From: Erythrobacter donghaensis
Lineage (GTDB): Bacteria > Pseudomonadota > Alphaproteobacteria > Sphingomonadales > Sphingomonadaceae
DNA: 64,000 bases
Direction: 5' to 3'
Assembly (NCBI RefSeq): GCF_002155425.1
Contig: NZ_MUYG01000006.1
Location: 186,001 to 250,000, forward strand
Part shown: in pieces, positions 33,249 through 42,212 of the stretch
How positions within the stretch are numbered: position 1 is the first letter of the stretch
How the letters are laid out: each line of letters begins with the position of its first letter
Translations under genes and position numbers: made by a program
The notes under the pieces: generated by a model
Databases searched by the model: none
The model's input: only the letters and a program-made list of their open reading frames with translations
Told to the model about the DNA's origin: nothing

Positions 33249-35900
33249 TCAGAACTTCGCCCGCACGCCGATCGACAGGCGACGCTCCGACAGGGCATAG
33301 CTGTTGAGGGCGATGGGATTGAAGTTGCTGATCTCGACCGTCGCCGATTCGCGCGGCAGCAGGTTCTGGCCGAGGAGTTGCAGGGTCACCCCCTTCATCA
33401 GGTCGAAGCCGATCTGCGCATCGAGCTGCGAATTGGCGGCGATCACGTCGGGCCGTCCCTGCGTGAATTCGAACACCGCATCATCGCGCCAGTTATAGGC
33501 GACACGGGCCGACAGCGGGCCCTTCTCATACAGCGCGACGAGGTTGTAGCTGTGCCGCGATGTCGCCACCAGCGGGAAGCCCGAGCTGTCCTCGCTATCG
33601 GCAAAGGTGTAGTTTGCGATCACACCCAGCCCATCGAGCGGCGAGGGCAGGAAATCGAGGAATTGGGTCACCCCGACTTCGAAGCCCTTCACCTTGGCAC
33701 TGGCGATGTTGAACGGGCGCGAAGTCTGCACCGTCAGCGGCGCCCCTTCGAAGGTAATATCTTCCTGGATCGTGCCGACCGAAATCGCATCCTTCACATC
33801 CTTGTAGAACACCGCTGCCGCGATCAGGTTCGATCCGCCGGTGTAATATTCGAACGAGATGTCGAAGTTGGTCGAGATCGGCGGAGTCAGATCGGCATTG
33901 CCCCCGCCCGAGGTGAGGTTGGTGGGGTTGATGAAGGTGCTGGGCGCCAGATCGGCAAGCCCGGCGCGCTGCATCGTCTGCGAACCCGCGATGCGGACCA
34001 GAAAGTCATCAGTGACATTGACGACAAGGTTGGCGCTGGGCAGCACGTTGGTGAAGCTGTTGGTATCGCGCGTCGGCACCAGCAGATTGCCCGGCAGCAG
34101 CGTCAGGGTGTTGGCCTCGAAATCGGTGAGGCTCACCCGCACCCCGGCATTGAACTTGGCGGGCCTGCCAAACAGATCGAATTCGGCATTGCCCATGACA
34201 TAACCGGTATAGGTCTGCTCCCTGAGATCGAAATCGCGCGGTGCATTGCGCGCGAAGCCCATCGGGCCATCGCCCGGCTCGCTCGTCAGCACGCGGTCCA
34301 GCAGGAAATCGCGATCGGGGAAGAAGGTCGCGAATTCGCGCGGGAAATCGCCCGGAATGCTGCCGAGGAAATTGGGATCGCCCGGCACCAGAAACGGCGT
34401 CAGTTCGGCACGGGTGGCAAGACCGCGGCTGCGGAACGAAGTCTGGTCGGCCCGCAGATCGACATAGCGCACCCCGGTGGTGATCTTGAAGCCATCGGTG
34501 ACATCGAACCCGAAATCGACCCGCGCGGCATATTCTTCGAGATTGCCGGGCAGCTGGTTGGCGCGCAGCGTCAGGTTGCCCGAGGTCGGATAGTTGTAGA
34601 CGCCGGGATCGTTCAGGTTGAACGGCGTGCCCGCCGGACGCGCAAGGCTGAGGCTCGGCACCGTGCCACCGCGGAAATCGAAGGTGCCGATGACGTTGCT
34701 CGGCGTATCGAGCACCACGACCTCGATTTCCTGCCGCAGCGTGCCGCGCGAATAATAGGCATCGACATCGATGGTGATGCCGGCATCGCTTTCATAAGCC
34801 GCATTGAAGCCCACGAGCAGGTTGTCGGTCGGATCGCTGCGGTGCTGGTTCTGCACGCGGACCCGCCCGGTGGCCTCGGCCGCGACGATGTACTGGAACC
34901 CGTCGAATTCCTGATACACGGGATTGCGGAAGTTGAGGTTCTGGTTGGTCGGCAGAACGAAGGTCACCGCCTGGTTGAAACGCTCGTTGGCCACGCGCGA
35001 ATAGAGCGCATCGGCGGTCAGCGTCAGATTGTCGGTCGGCTTCCATTGGAACGCCCCGCTCAAGCCCCAGCGGGTGCGGTCGATCAGCACGTTTTCATAT
35101 TGCAGCTGCAGCGGCGCGAGGCGGTTGGTCGCGGTCGCATCGCCGTTGTTGCGCTGGAGGAAGTTGTTGCGTTCGAACAATTGCAGCCGCGAGGTCCGCT
35201 TCTGATATTCGCCCGACAGCAGGATGCCGAACTGATCGTCGGCGCCGAAGGTGGTGGTGAAGAGGCCCTGGAAGGCCGGTTCGAACTCCTCCGATTCGTC
35301 GGAATAGGTGCCGCGCGCGCTCAGCGAGATCGTCGGCTTGCGGAAATCGAACGGCTTGGGGGTCTTGAGGTTCACCGTCCCGCCAAGGCCGCCCTCCACC
35401 TGGCTGGCGATCGAGGACTTGGCGACCTCGAGCCGGCCGAACAGCGAGGATGGCACGGCATCGAGACCCGAAGAGCGCCCGAGGTTGTCGTTCTCCGGCG
35501 GCGAGACCCGGCCCGACCAGCCCAGCAGCGTGCGTCCGTCGACTTCGACGCGCACCTGTTGCAGGCCGCGGATATTGACCGCCTGACCTTCGCCGAACAC
35601 GCGGGTGATCTGCACCCCGGTGACCCGCTGGAGCGCTTCGGCGACGTTGTCGTCGGGCAGTTTGCCGACATCTTCGGCGGTGATCACATCGAGCACCTGA
35701 TCGGCATCGCGCTTGACCTGCGCGGCCTTGCGCAGCGAATCGCGAATGCCCGAGACGATGATGTCGTTGCTGTTGGTCTCGTCCCCTTCGGCGTCGACCT
35801 CAGCCGGATCGCTCGTTTGCTGGGACTGAGCCTGAGCCGGAGCCGCGAGCATGACCGCGAGGCAAGCGACCGAGCTCATCAGTCTGATTGAGTTGCGCAT
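33249..35900 (-). CDS. TonB-dependent receptor, oligosaccharide-type
   Basis: An 883-residue outer-membrane receptor. The signal peptide (SVACLAVMLAAPAQA) is cut near residue 24. The mature N-terminus NDIIVSGIRDSLRKAAQVKR, then DQVLDVITAEDVGKLPDDNV and AEALQRVTGVQI, is the hallmark of the TonB receptor subgroup in Xanthomonas, Caulobacter and sphingomonads that is often linked to carbohydrate uptake. The barrel ends with LSIGVRAKF. An ACCGGT operator lies 16-30 bp upstream. It is downstream of the MFS gene on the same strand, and probably imports oligosaccharides released by the secreted lyases of this locus. The ligand itself is not shown by sequence. Confidence 0.9.
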   Translation of the reverse strand: MRNSIRLMSSVACLAVMLAAPAQAQSQQTSDPAEVDAEGDETNSNDIIVSGIRDSLRKAAQVKRDADQVLDVITAEDVGKLPDDNVAEALQRVTGVQITRVFGEGQAVNIRGLQQVRVEVDGRTLLGWSGRVSPPENDNLGRSSGLDAVPSSLFGRLEVAKSSIASQVEGGLGGTVNLKTPKPFDFRKPTISLSARGTYSDESEEFEPAFQGLFTTTFGADDQFGILLSGEYQKRTSRLQLFERNNFLQRNNGDATATNRLAPLQLQYENVLIDRTRWGLSGAFQWKPTDNLTLTADALYSRVANERFNQAVTFVLPTNQNLNFRNPVYQEFDGFQYIVAAEATGRVRVQNQHRSDPTDNLLVGFNAAYESDAGITIDVDAYYSRGTLRQEIEVVVLDTPSNVIGTFDFRGGTVPSLSLARPAGTPFNLNDPGVYNYPTSGNLTLRANQLPGNLEEYAARVDFGFDVTDGFKITTGVRYVDLRADQTSFRSRGLATRAELTPFLVPGDPNFLGSIPGDFPREFATFFPDRDFLLDRVLTSEPGDGPMGFARNAPRDFDLREQTYTGYVMGNAEFDLFGRPAKFNAGVRVSLTDFEANTLTLLPGNLLVPTRDTNSFTNVLPSANLVVNVTDDFLVRIAGSQTMQRAGLADLAPSTFINPTNLTSGGGNADLTPPISTNFDISFEYYTGGSNLIAAAVFYKDVKDAISVGTIQEDITFEGAPLTVQTSRPFNIASAKVKGFEVGVTQFLDFLPSPLDGLGVIANYTFADSEDSSGFPLVATSRHSYNLVALYEKGPLSARVAYNWRDDAVFEFTQGRPDVIAANSQLDAQIGFDLMKGVTLQLLGQNLLPRESATVEISNFNPIALNSYALSERRLSIGVRAKF

Positions 35901-35916
35901 TTCACTCTCCCTGTTT

Positions 35917-35930
35917 TGATACCGGTGTCA
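35917..35930. promoter_or_regulatory. Operator site 2 of the lyase locus: TGATACCGGTGTCA
   Basis: One mismatch from a perfect palindrome. It lies between MFS stop and TonB receptor start, 16 bp before the receptor ATG, a position suited to repression. Confidence 0.65.
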
Positions 35931-35981
35931 TCACCGTGTTATGCTAATGATCAAGGTGCGTAGTTGATGGTCTTCGAAGCG

Positions 35982-37289
35982 TTACATTGTGGCGCGAGCA
36001 AGCTTTGGTGACAGAATGTGGATTGCCAGAACGGCGATGAAATAAACCGTGGTGCAGATCGCGAAGATGATCGAGTAATCGCCGCCGGTGGCATCCAGCA
36101 CCAGCCCGGTCGACTTGGCCATGATCATCCCGCCGATCCCGCCCATGAACCCTCCAAGCCCGATGACGGAGCCGACTGCGCGCTTGGGGAACATGTCGGG
36201 CGGCAGCGACAAAAGGTTGGTCGAAAAGGCCTGATGCCCGGCCAGCGCCAGCCCGATCAGCAACACCGCCAGCCACATGTTCTCCAGGCCCGAGACGAAC
36301 AGCAGCGGGATCACGCAGGCACCGGCGCACATCATGGTGAACTTGCGCGCGAAATTGACCGACCGGCCCCGCTGTATCAACCGCGAGGACAGCCATCCCC
36401 CGGCGATGCTGCCGACATCCGACAAAAGATACATCGCGATCATCGGCAGCAGCACCACCTTGAGATCGACATTGTAGGTCGAGCTGAAATAGCTCGGCAG
36501 CCAGAACAGCATCAGGAACCAGACCGGATCGGTGAGGAACTTGCCCAGCGCAAAGGCCCAGGCCTCGCGCTTGCCGATCAGGGCGCCCCAGCCGATCTGC
36601 TCGATCGATTCGGGCGGATCGTGTTCGATCCATGCAAGCTCAGCCTCGCTCACCTTGCCGCTCTGGCGCGGGGCGGAATAGACCCACCACCAGATCGTCG
36701 CGAGAATTACGCCGAACAGCCCGGTGTAGATGAAGGTTTCGCGCCAGCCCCAGCCCAGCACTTCCATGCACAGCCACAAGGTCGGCGCGGTCAGGATCAC
36801 GCCGATGGTGGTCGCCGAATTGACCCAGCCGATCGCGTAGGCCCGCTCCTTTTGCGGGAACCATTCGCTGCTCGCCCTGACCACCGAGGGGAAGTGGCCC
36901 GCCTCGCCCACGCCCAGCACCACGCGCGCCGACATGAAGGCGATGATCGAACTGGCAAATCCGTGCGCGGCATGGCCGACCGTCCAGATGGCGATGGCGA
37001 TGGCATAGCCGATGCGCGGGCCGACCTTGTCGATCAGCCAGCCCATGAACAGGAACCCGAAGGCATAGGCGAACTGGAAGGCGGTGACGATGTTGCCGTA
37101 ATCGTCCTCGGTCCAGCCCAGCTCACGCGACAGCTCGGGCTTGAGCAGGCCGAGCATGGTGCGGTCGATGTAATTGACCGTGGTGGCCAGAAACAGCAGC
37201 GCCACGATGAGCCAGCGATACCGCCCCGCAGCCGCCTGCACGCCGCGCAGCCCGGCTGTCGCGGAAGCACCAAGTTCGGCGGCGGTCAT
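35982..37289 (-). CDS. MFS transporter, anion:cation symporter (hexuronate-like) family
   Basis: A 435-residue permease with about 12 membrane segments. The features NYIDRTMLGLLKPELSRELG (TM1 and following loop), GWLIDKVGPRIGYAIA (A-loop motif) and GVGEAGHFPSVVRASSEWFP (TM4-5) are characteristic of the ACS family, which includes the hexuronate carriers ExuT and relatives. It would bring uronates or unsaturated oligo-uronates across the inner membrane. The ATG at 37289 overlaps the stop of the hydratase gene by 4 bp, so both are one operon; the TonB receptor follows 81 bp later with its own operator. Substrate is inferred from family and neighbours. Confidence 0.87.
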   Translation of the reverse strand: MTAAELGASATAGLRGVQAAAGRYRWLIVALLFLATTVNYIDRTMLGLLKPELSRELGWTEDDYGNIVTAFQFAYAFGFLFMGWLIDKVGPRIGYAIAIAIWTVGHAAHGFASSIIAFMSARVVLGVGEAGHFPSVVRASSEWFPQKERAYAIGWVNSATTIGVILTAPTLWLCMEVLGWGWRETFIYTGLFGVILATIWWWVYSAPRQSGKVSEAELAWIEHDPPESIEQIGWGALIGKREAWAFALGKFLTDPVWFLMLFWLPSYFSSTYNVDLKVVLLPMIAMYLLSDVGSIAGGWLSSRLIQRGRSVNFARKFTMMCAGACVIPLLFVSGLENMWLAVLLIGLALAGHQAFSTNLLSLPPDMFPKRAVGSVIGLGGFMGGIGGMIMAKSTGLVLDATGGDYSIIFAICTTVYFIAVLAIHILSPKLARATM

Positions 37290-38083
37290 TGCGCACCCTC
37301 GGGCAGGAGAGCGGGGGTGGTGGTGCATTCGATGGCGATGTCATCGCCGAAAGTCGCGCGCACGTGCTGGCCCTGCCGCACTGGATGGACGCCGGTGATC
37401 GCCCCGCTCGAAATCCACTGCCCCGCCTCGAGCGGCATTCCGCGCTCTGCCATCAGCCGCGCGAGGAAAGCGAGCGAGCCGAACGGCCCGTCAAGCATGT
37501 CGGCGACAAGCCCCTCGCCGATCGTGACCCCGTCGATCGCGAGCGCCACGGGGCGATCCAGCCCGCCCGGCGCCTTGGCATCGGGGATAAGCGGCCCGAC
37601 AACCAGTCCGAAATTGTTGCCGAAGTCCGAAACGGTCACCGCCGGCCCGTTCTGGTTGATCCCGACGAAGGGCGAGGACGCGATCTCGATCCCGAAACGG
37701 ACCTGATCGACGAAGTCGCGCGCGCCCTCGACCGAGATGTCGGGCGGCGGCGCGGCTGACAGGCGCAGGAGAATTTCGGCCTCAACCGCGGCGAAGCCGG
37801 TCAACACCTGCATCGCGACCGGCTCGGCGCTGTCCGGAAAGGAGATCGCATCGCTGAAAATCGGCCCGGCGAGGCGCTCCGCCCCGAACACGCCCGCTTC
37901 AGGCCAGCGGATCCGGCCGAGCTTCCAGCCACCCACGGCGCGGCCCGCATAGGCGATCGCTTCGGCCTGAATCTGGTAGGCTTCGGCCAGCGATTGCGGC
38001 AACGGCCCGGGATAGGCGCGCAGCACGGCATCGCGCAGCCGCGCATCGACAAATGTCCGCGCAATGCCCCCGTGATGGCTCAT
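37286..38083 (-). CDS. 2-keto-4-pentenoate hydratase-like enzyme (fumarylacetoacetase superfamily)
   Basis: A 265-residue protein of the 2-keto-4-pentenoate hydratase type: AYQIQAEAIAYAGRAVGGWK, GFAAVEAEILLRL (E-x-E metal-binding part) and GPLIPDAK, then EGLVADMLDGPFGSLAFLAR and GQWISSGAITGVHPV all fit the family. Members hydrate 2-oxo-4-enoic acids using Mg or Mn. In this locus the substrate may be an unsaturated keto-acid from uronate or sugar-acid breakdown rather than from meta-cleavage. The ATG at 38083 has GAGGGG upstream; a GTG nine codons earlier is less likely. An ACCGGT operator is 43 bp upstream. It is translationally coupled to the MFS gene. Confidence 0.83.
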   Translation of the reverse strand: MSHHGGIARTFVDARLRDAVLRAYPGPLPQSLAEAYQIQAEAIAYAGRAVGGWKLGRIRWPEAGVFGAERLAGPIFSDAISFPDSAEPVAMQVLTGFAAVEAEILLRLSAAPPPDISVEGARDFVDQVRFGIEIASSPFVGINQNGPAVTVSDFGNNFGLVVGPLIPDAKAPGGLDRPVALAIDGVTIGEGLVADMLDGPFGSLAFLARLMAERGMPLEAGQWISSGAITGVHPVRQGQHVRATFGDDIAIECTTTPALLPEGAQ

Positions 38084-38126
38084 TGGACCCCTCAACTCCC
38101 TCTCCGACACGCAGCATGAAGAAAAA

Positions 38127-38140
38127 TGCCACCGGTGTCA
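38127..38140. promoter_or_regulatory. Operator site 3 of the lyase locus: TGCCACCGGTGTCA
   Basis: Core ACCGGTGTCA is identical to site 2, with a weaker left half. It lies between the beta-helix gene and the hydratase-MFS pair and should serve the latter. Confidence 0.6.
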
Positions 38141-38197
38141 ATTGCTCTGGCCTTGCCCCTCTTTTGGGGTTCGGCCCGTGTGTTTTCCTGCGGCGGA

Positions 38198-39928
38198 TCA
38201 GCGCTTGGGCGCGCGCCGCCGGCTCAACTGGTATTCGTAAAGCGAGGGGGCAGAGGCCACCGCCGCGTTCAGCATTTCGACATAGGGTGTCGGCCGGTAA
38301 TCGAGCTTCACCGGGCGATTGCCATGCAGCCCGACGATCCGCGCGCCCGGCCCTTCGAGCCCGCTGGTGATCGCAACCTCGGCCCCCTCCGGCACGCTGC
38401 CGGGAAACACCAGCCTGATGTTCCAGTGGGTGTTGAACAGCCCGTGGCCTGGCTTCCAATAGGGCGCGCCCCCGGCCTCCCACAGCCGGTAGGTCCAGCC
38501 ATCGGCGGTGCTGCGCGGCGCGACATGCATGGTCAGCTGGTCGAACAGGTTCTGGTGGTTCGATCCCGAATGCTGATCGATGATCGCATCGCGCCGCACA
38601 TCGGCGCGCAGGAACACCGACCGGGTCGACCGGGTGTTGACGCTGACCGGGTGAACCGCAGGATTTTCCACCACCAGATCGCGCACCAGCACATTGTGCA
38701 CCGCGCCGACATGGACGGCGTAATGCGCCTTGTGTTCGCCCGTGGTGCGCACCGCGTCGATGGTGAGCGAGCCGGCATTGTCGGTCAGGATGCCGCTGTC
38801 GGCGTCGCGGATCTCGACATCGCGCACCCAGCCATCGAACAGACCGGTCAGGTAGATGCCGTTAAAACCCGCCTCGAGATGATGGCCGTACCAGGGGTTG
38901 TCGGGAAAGGTCAGCTTCATCGCCTCGATCCCGACCTCTTCGAGGTGCTCCCACGCAGCCAGCACAGCGGGTTGCCCGGCGGAAATGCCATGCAGCAGCG
39001 GATCGCCGATGGTGACGGTGTTGCCCTTGATCGCGGTGATCCGCGTCGGCTGCGCCACCACCGGGCGGTTGATGAAGGTCCAGTGGTGAGAGCCGATGGT
39101 GAGCGGCGCGGCGGCTCCGGCGGCACTGTCGTTCCACGGCGACAGGTCGCCATACATCGACCGCAGGATCGCGCTGTCGGCCCCATCGACCGAATACCAC
39201 TGCACCTGCACCACCTGCCCGACCGAGAGGCGCGAGGCATCCTTCACCCGGATCGTCTGGCCGAATTGCTGGCCCGACATCGGATCCGCCAGCACCGGCG
39301 TGCGGCGGTCGCGCGCGGGATCGTAGGATACGGGGCGATCCCCCTTCGGCCCCACCAGCAGGAACCCGCCCGACCAGCTATATTCGCTGAACAGGAAATT
39401 GATGTTCTGATCGGGAATGACCTCGTACTTGTTCTCGTACTTCAGATAGCCGCGCAGCTCTTCCTGCCGTGCCGGATCGTCGACGATCTTGAGCGGGCGG
39501 GGGAAGTAGAGCTCGGTGCCGTCCGCGCCAGAGCCTGCGCCGCGCAGCACGAAATTGCTGCGCTCCAGCGGGATCACTTCGCCGATCTGGATTCGCCCTT
39601 TGGGCAGTTGCAGCGTGACCTTGCCGTCGATCTGGTCCGCCGCGGCGATGGCGCGCAGCAGGGCCTTGGCATCGTCTTTCCCGTCATCGGGGATCACGCC
39701 ATGCGCGGTGGCATCGATCACCGTGTCCTGTGTGTCCGGCAGCGGGGCCAGCCCGAAGCGATAGCCCGCATAGCTGAAATCGGGGCCGCCGCCTTTGGCC
39801 GCAAGCATCTGCGGCAGGCGCGCCTGCGACGCGGGGGCCGCATTGGCGAGGCTGACGGCAAGCGCACCGCCGGCTGAAACGGCAACCAGCGCAAGGCGCA
39901 CCAATTCTCTGCGATACCGCAAGACCAT
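38198..39928 (-). CDS. Secreted right-handed beta-helix protein, candidate polysaccharide lyase or hydrolase
   Basis: A 576-residue exported protein with signal peptide (RLALVAVSAGGALAVSLANA). After the signal comes a pectate-lyase-superfamily-type opening, DTVIDATAHGVIPDDGKDDA followed by KALLRAIAAADQIDGKVTLQ, then LPKGRIQIG, the usual start of such beta-helices. Later parallel strands (GWVRDVEIRDADSGILTDN, HNVLVRDLVVENPAVHPVSV) and a His/Gln-rich area (IIDQHSGSNHQNLFDQLTMH) may form the active cleft. The catalytic residues cannot be named from sequence alone. The ATG at 39928 is preferred because the GAGAGAGG site lies 10 bp upstream; ATG 39949 would put that site inside the gene. An operator lies 77 bp upstream. 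Confidence 0.72.
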   Translation of the reverse strand: MVLRYRRELVRLALVAVSAGGALAVSLANAAPASQARLPQMLAAKGGGPDFSYAGYRFGLAPLPDTQDTVIDATAHGVIPDDGKDDAKALLRAIAAADQIDGKVTLQLPKGRIQIGEVIPLERSNFVLRGAGSGADGTELYFPRPLKIVDDPARQEELRGYLKYENKYEVIPDQNINFLFSEYSWSGGFLLVGPKGDRPVSYDPARDRRTPVLADPMSGQQFGQTIRVKDASRLSVGQVVQVQWYSVDGADSAILRSMYGDLSPWNDSAAGAAAPLTIGSHHWTFINRPVVAQPTRITAIKGNTVTIGDPLLHGISAGQPAVLAAWEHLEEVGIEAMKLTFPDNPWYGHHLEAGFNGIYLTGLFDGWVRDVEIRDADSGILTDNAGSLTIDAVRTTGEHKAHYAVHVGAVHNVLVRDLVVENPAVHPVSVNTRSTRSVFLRADVRRDAIIDQHSGSNHQNLFDQLTMHVAPRSTADGWTYRLWEAGGAPYWKPGHGLFNTHWNIRLVFPGSVPEGAEVAITSGLEGPGARIVGLHGNRPVKLDYRPTPYVEMLNAAVASAPSLYEYQLSRRRAPKR

Positions 39929-40004
39929 GACGGGTTGACCTCTCTCCATGCTGCCTGCCTTCTTGTGGTGCAGGTTGCTGTCGAAGGGCCATTGTTTATG
40001 CGAA

Positions 40005-40018
40005 AGACACCGGTGTCA
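40005..40018. promoter_or_regulatory. Operator site 4 of the lyase locus: perfect GACACCGGTGTC core
   Basis: The 12-bp core at 40006-40017 is a perfect palindrome and equals the consensus half-sites of the other three. It precedes the beta-helix gene. Confidence 0.68.
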
Positions 40019-40087
40019 ACAGGCGAATGGTGCGAAGGCGGGAAATCCAGCGATCGCCCCTCAGGCGCTCACAACAAGAAGCGGGAG

Positions 40088-40103
40088 CCCCGCCTGCGCG
40101 GGG
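40088..40103. terminator. CCCCGC/GCGGGG hairpin downstream of the NmrA-like gene
   Basis: A perfect 6-bp stem with CTGC loop, 15 bp past the stop of the minus-strand gene at 40118. It may be a terminator or an intergenic repeat; no T-run follows. Confidence 0.4.
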
Positions 40104-40117
40104 ATCAGGATGCGGCC

Positions 40118-41065
40118 CTATCCGAAAGCTGGGCGATAGTTGGACTCGCCCCACTCCTGCCGCTTGGTCCAGCTGCCCATCGTCTCCAGCTTGCCTTCGA
40201 GTTCCGGGAAGCGCTCGTAAACGTGGTCCATGTCGACGGCGAAAGGCTTGGTGGGGGCTTCGTTGTTGTATTCGTAGAAGGCCTGAATGCCCTTGGCGAA
40301 GTCGGCGCGCATTTCCGCTGGCATGGTGTCGCCCGCGGCTTCGACCAGATAGCGGCCGAATTCTTCCGGGGTGCAGGGATCATATTTGATTGCCTTGCCG
40401 AGCGCGTCGCTGAGGCACTGCGTCACCTGCTTGCCGACCAGCCGCTCCGGCCCGCCGATATTCAGCCAGGCGCCTTCCATGTCGGGCCGTTCGAGGCTGG
40501 CGAGCATGAAACGCGCGACATCGTCGAGGCTGATCCAGTTGGCTTCCAGATCGGGATTGTGGGGGTACACATAGCGCCCCTCGCCGACGATGAAGGGCCG
40601 TGCCCAGTTGGTCAGCAGGTTGTCCATGAACAGCACCGAGCCAAACACCGTTCCCGGCGCGCCGCTGCGCCACAGGGCATTGATGCCCTTGGTATTCTCG
40701 CCATAGGTGAAGGGATCGCCGGGCTTGTCGGGAATCCAGCTCGAGGTGTTCCAGACCACGCGCTTGACCCCGATATGCGCGGCGACCTTGCCGACCTCTC
40801 CGATCAGGTAGGCACGATCGGCGCGGGCCTGCAGCGGGTGGGTGTAGAAGATGTAGTCCGATCCTTCGAGCGCATCGTGGAAGGTGGACGTGTCGTAGAG
40901 GTCCATGGGCCGCACCTCGACCCGCTCGACACCTTCCACCGGCGCGCCCTCCAGCGCATCGGGACGGCGCGAGATCGCGCGCACGTCGTAGCCTGCCGCC
41001 AGCGCCTGACGCACCTGCGCAAGGCCCTGCCTGCCGCTCGCGCCGATCACCGTGATAAGTGCCAT
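40118..41065 (-). CDS. NmrA-like NAD(P)-binding protein
   Basis: A 315-residue atypical SDR. The dinucleotide motif VIGASGRQG (G-x2-G-x2-G) is at residues 6-14, followed by RAISRRP, whose arginines suggest NADP binding. There is no Y-x3-K catalytic pair at the classical place, consistent with the NmrA/HSCARG group, which includes redox sensors and some reductases. The ATG at 41065 carries GGGGAGAGAG upstream. It is divergent from the MDR reductase at 41211 across 145 bp, so co-regulation is likely. Its substrate or sensing role is unknown. Confidence 0.82.
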   Translation of the reverse strand: MALITVIGASGRQGLAQVRQALAAGYDVRAISRRPDALEGAPVEGVERVEVRPMDLYDTSTFHDALEGSDYIFYTHPLQARADRAYLIGEVGKVAAHIGVKRVVWNTSSWIPDKPGDPFTYGENTKGINALWRSGAPGTVFGSVLFMDNLLTNWARPFIVGEGRYVYPHNPDLEANWISLDDVARFMLASLERPDMEGAWLNIGGPERLVGKQVTQCLSDALGKAIKYDPCTPEEFGRYLVEAAGDTMPAEMRADFAKGIQAFYEYNNEAPTKPFAVDMDHVYERFPELEGKLETMGSWTKRQEWGESNYRPAFG

Positions 41066-41160
41066 TCGTCTCTCTCCCCATTGGCAATTGCGCGCGAGAC
41101 TAGGAACCGCCCTCCCGCTTCGCACCGCGCCAAATTGATAGCCGGGGGCCGAGAGGCCCT

Positions 41161-41185
41161 AGCGAAAAGGCGGGGTTGCCGTAGC
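41161..41185. promoter_or_regulatory. Variant of the AAAAGTG box in the divergent region before 41211
   Basis: GCGAAAAGGCGGGGTTGCCG aligns with GCCAAAAGTGAGCATTGCCG at 30963 (14 of 20 identical). It lies 25 bp before the MDR gene. The match is suggestive, not strong. Confidence 0.25.
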
Positions 41186-41210
41186 GGCGCGGGGGCCGGA
41201 CAGTGCGGCG

Positions 41211-42212
41211 ATGCAGAACCGCTTCTGGCGCATCGCCCGCCGCCCCGAAGGCACCGATTTCGCCAGCGCGCTGGAACTGGCCGAGGCCCCGCTTGCGCCT
41301 CTGGCCGAGGGCGAAATCCGCATCCGCAATTCGCACCTGTCGATGGACGCGGGCACCCGGCTGTGGCTCACGAGCCGCGAGGACGGCTACCAGCCGCCGC
41401 TCCCGCTCGGCGCGCCAATGACGGGACTGGTGCTGGGAGAGGTGATCGAGAGCCGCGCGGACGGGTTCGCGCAGGGCGATCTGGTGCGGGCTTTCGGGCA
41501 GTGGGCGGATGTCAGCACGGTGGATGCGGTGATGTCGGGCGCGCTGCTGCTCGATCCCGCAGTGACCGACCGGCGCGCATGGTTCGGCCCGCTCGGCATG
41601 AACGGCTGGACTGCTCTGTGGGGCGTCGAGCGCACCGGCGCGGCAAAGCCAGGGGAGCGGGTGTTGGTCTCCGCTGCGGCAGGGGCGACCGGCATCCTCG
41701 CGGTGCAGATCGCCAAGCTCCTCGGCTGCGAGCCGTGGGGAATTGCGGGCGGGGCGGCGAAGTGCGCCTATCTGACGGGCGAATTGGGGATCGCGGGAGC
41801 CGCTGATTACAAATCAGATGCTCTGGCCGAACAGCTCGACAACGCAGGCGGCTTCGACGTCTATTTCGACAATGTCGGCGGCCCGCTGCTCGATGTGGTG
41901 CTGACCCGCATGAACCACTATGGGCGTGTCGCGGTGTGCGGGCTGCTCGCCGACTACACCGCTGGCACCCGCACCACCCCGGGCGAGTTCGATCAGGTGC
42001 TGATGCGGCGACTGCGGATTGAGGGATTCTTCTCGCCCGACTTCATGCACGAAGGCCCCGCCCTCACCGAGCGGCTGCGCGCGTGGCACGAGGCGGGCGA
42101 TCTGGTGATGCGCTACGACGTGACGCGGGGCCTCGAAAACACCCTCACCGCCTATGCCAAGCTGTTCACCGGCGGCAATCTCGGCAAGGTGATCGTGGAG
42201 CTCGAACCATGA
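41211..42212 (+). CDS. NADP-dependent MDR oxidoreductase, CurA / leukotriene B4 dehydrogenase-like (copy 1)
   Basis: A 333-residue medium-chain reductase without zinc ligands. The nucleotide-binding motif VSAAAGATG is at about residues 151-159, and GGAAKCAYLTGELGI follows where this family binds the NADP phosphate. The DVYFDNVGGPLLDVVL block and the C-terminal ENTLTAYAKLFTGGNLGKVI are strongly typical of the CurA/PTGR group, which reduces activated double bonds in enones. Two further members lie at 49598 and 52887. It overlaps the following SnoaL-like gene by 4 bp. The start ATG at 41211 lacks a strong ribosome site. Confidence 0.88.
   Translation: MQNRFWRIARRPEGTDFASALELAEAPLAPLAEGEIRIRNSHLSMDAGTRLWLTSREDGYQPPLPLGAPMTGLVLGEVIESRADGFAQGDLVRAFGQWADVSTVDAVMSGALLLDPAVTDRRAWFGPLGMNGWTALWGVERTGAAKPGERVLVSAAAGATGILAVQIAKLLGCEPWGIAGGAAKCAYLTGELGIAGAADYKSDALAEQLDNAGGFDVYFDNVGGPLLDVVLTRMNHYGRVAVCGLLADYTAGTRTTPGEFDQVLMRRLRIEGFFSPDFMHEGPALTERLRAWHEAGDLVMRYDVTRGLENTLTAYAKLFTGGNLGKVIVELEP

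Noticed and set aside
33378-35891. Plus-strand open frame of 837 codons opposite the TonB receptor
   Set aside because: The minus strand encodes a complete receptor with signal peptide, plug and barrel end; the plus frame is a shadow.
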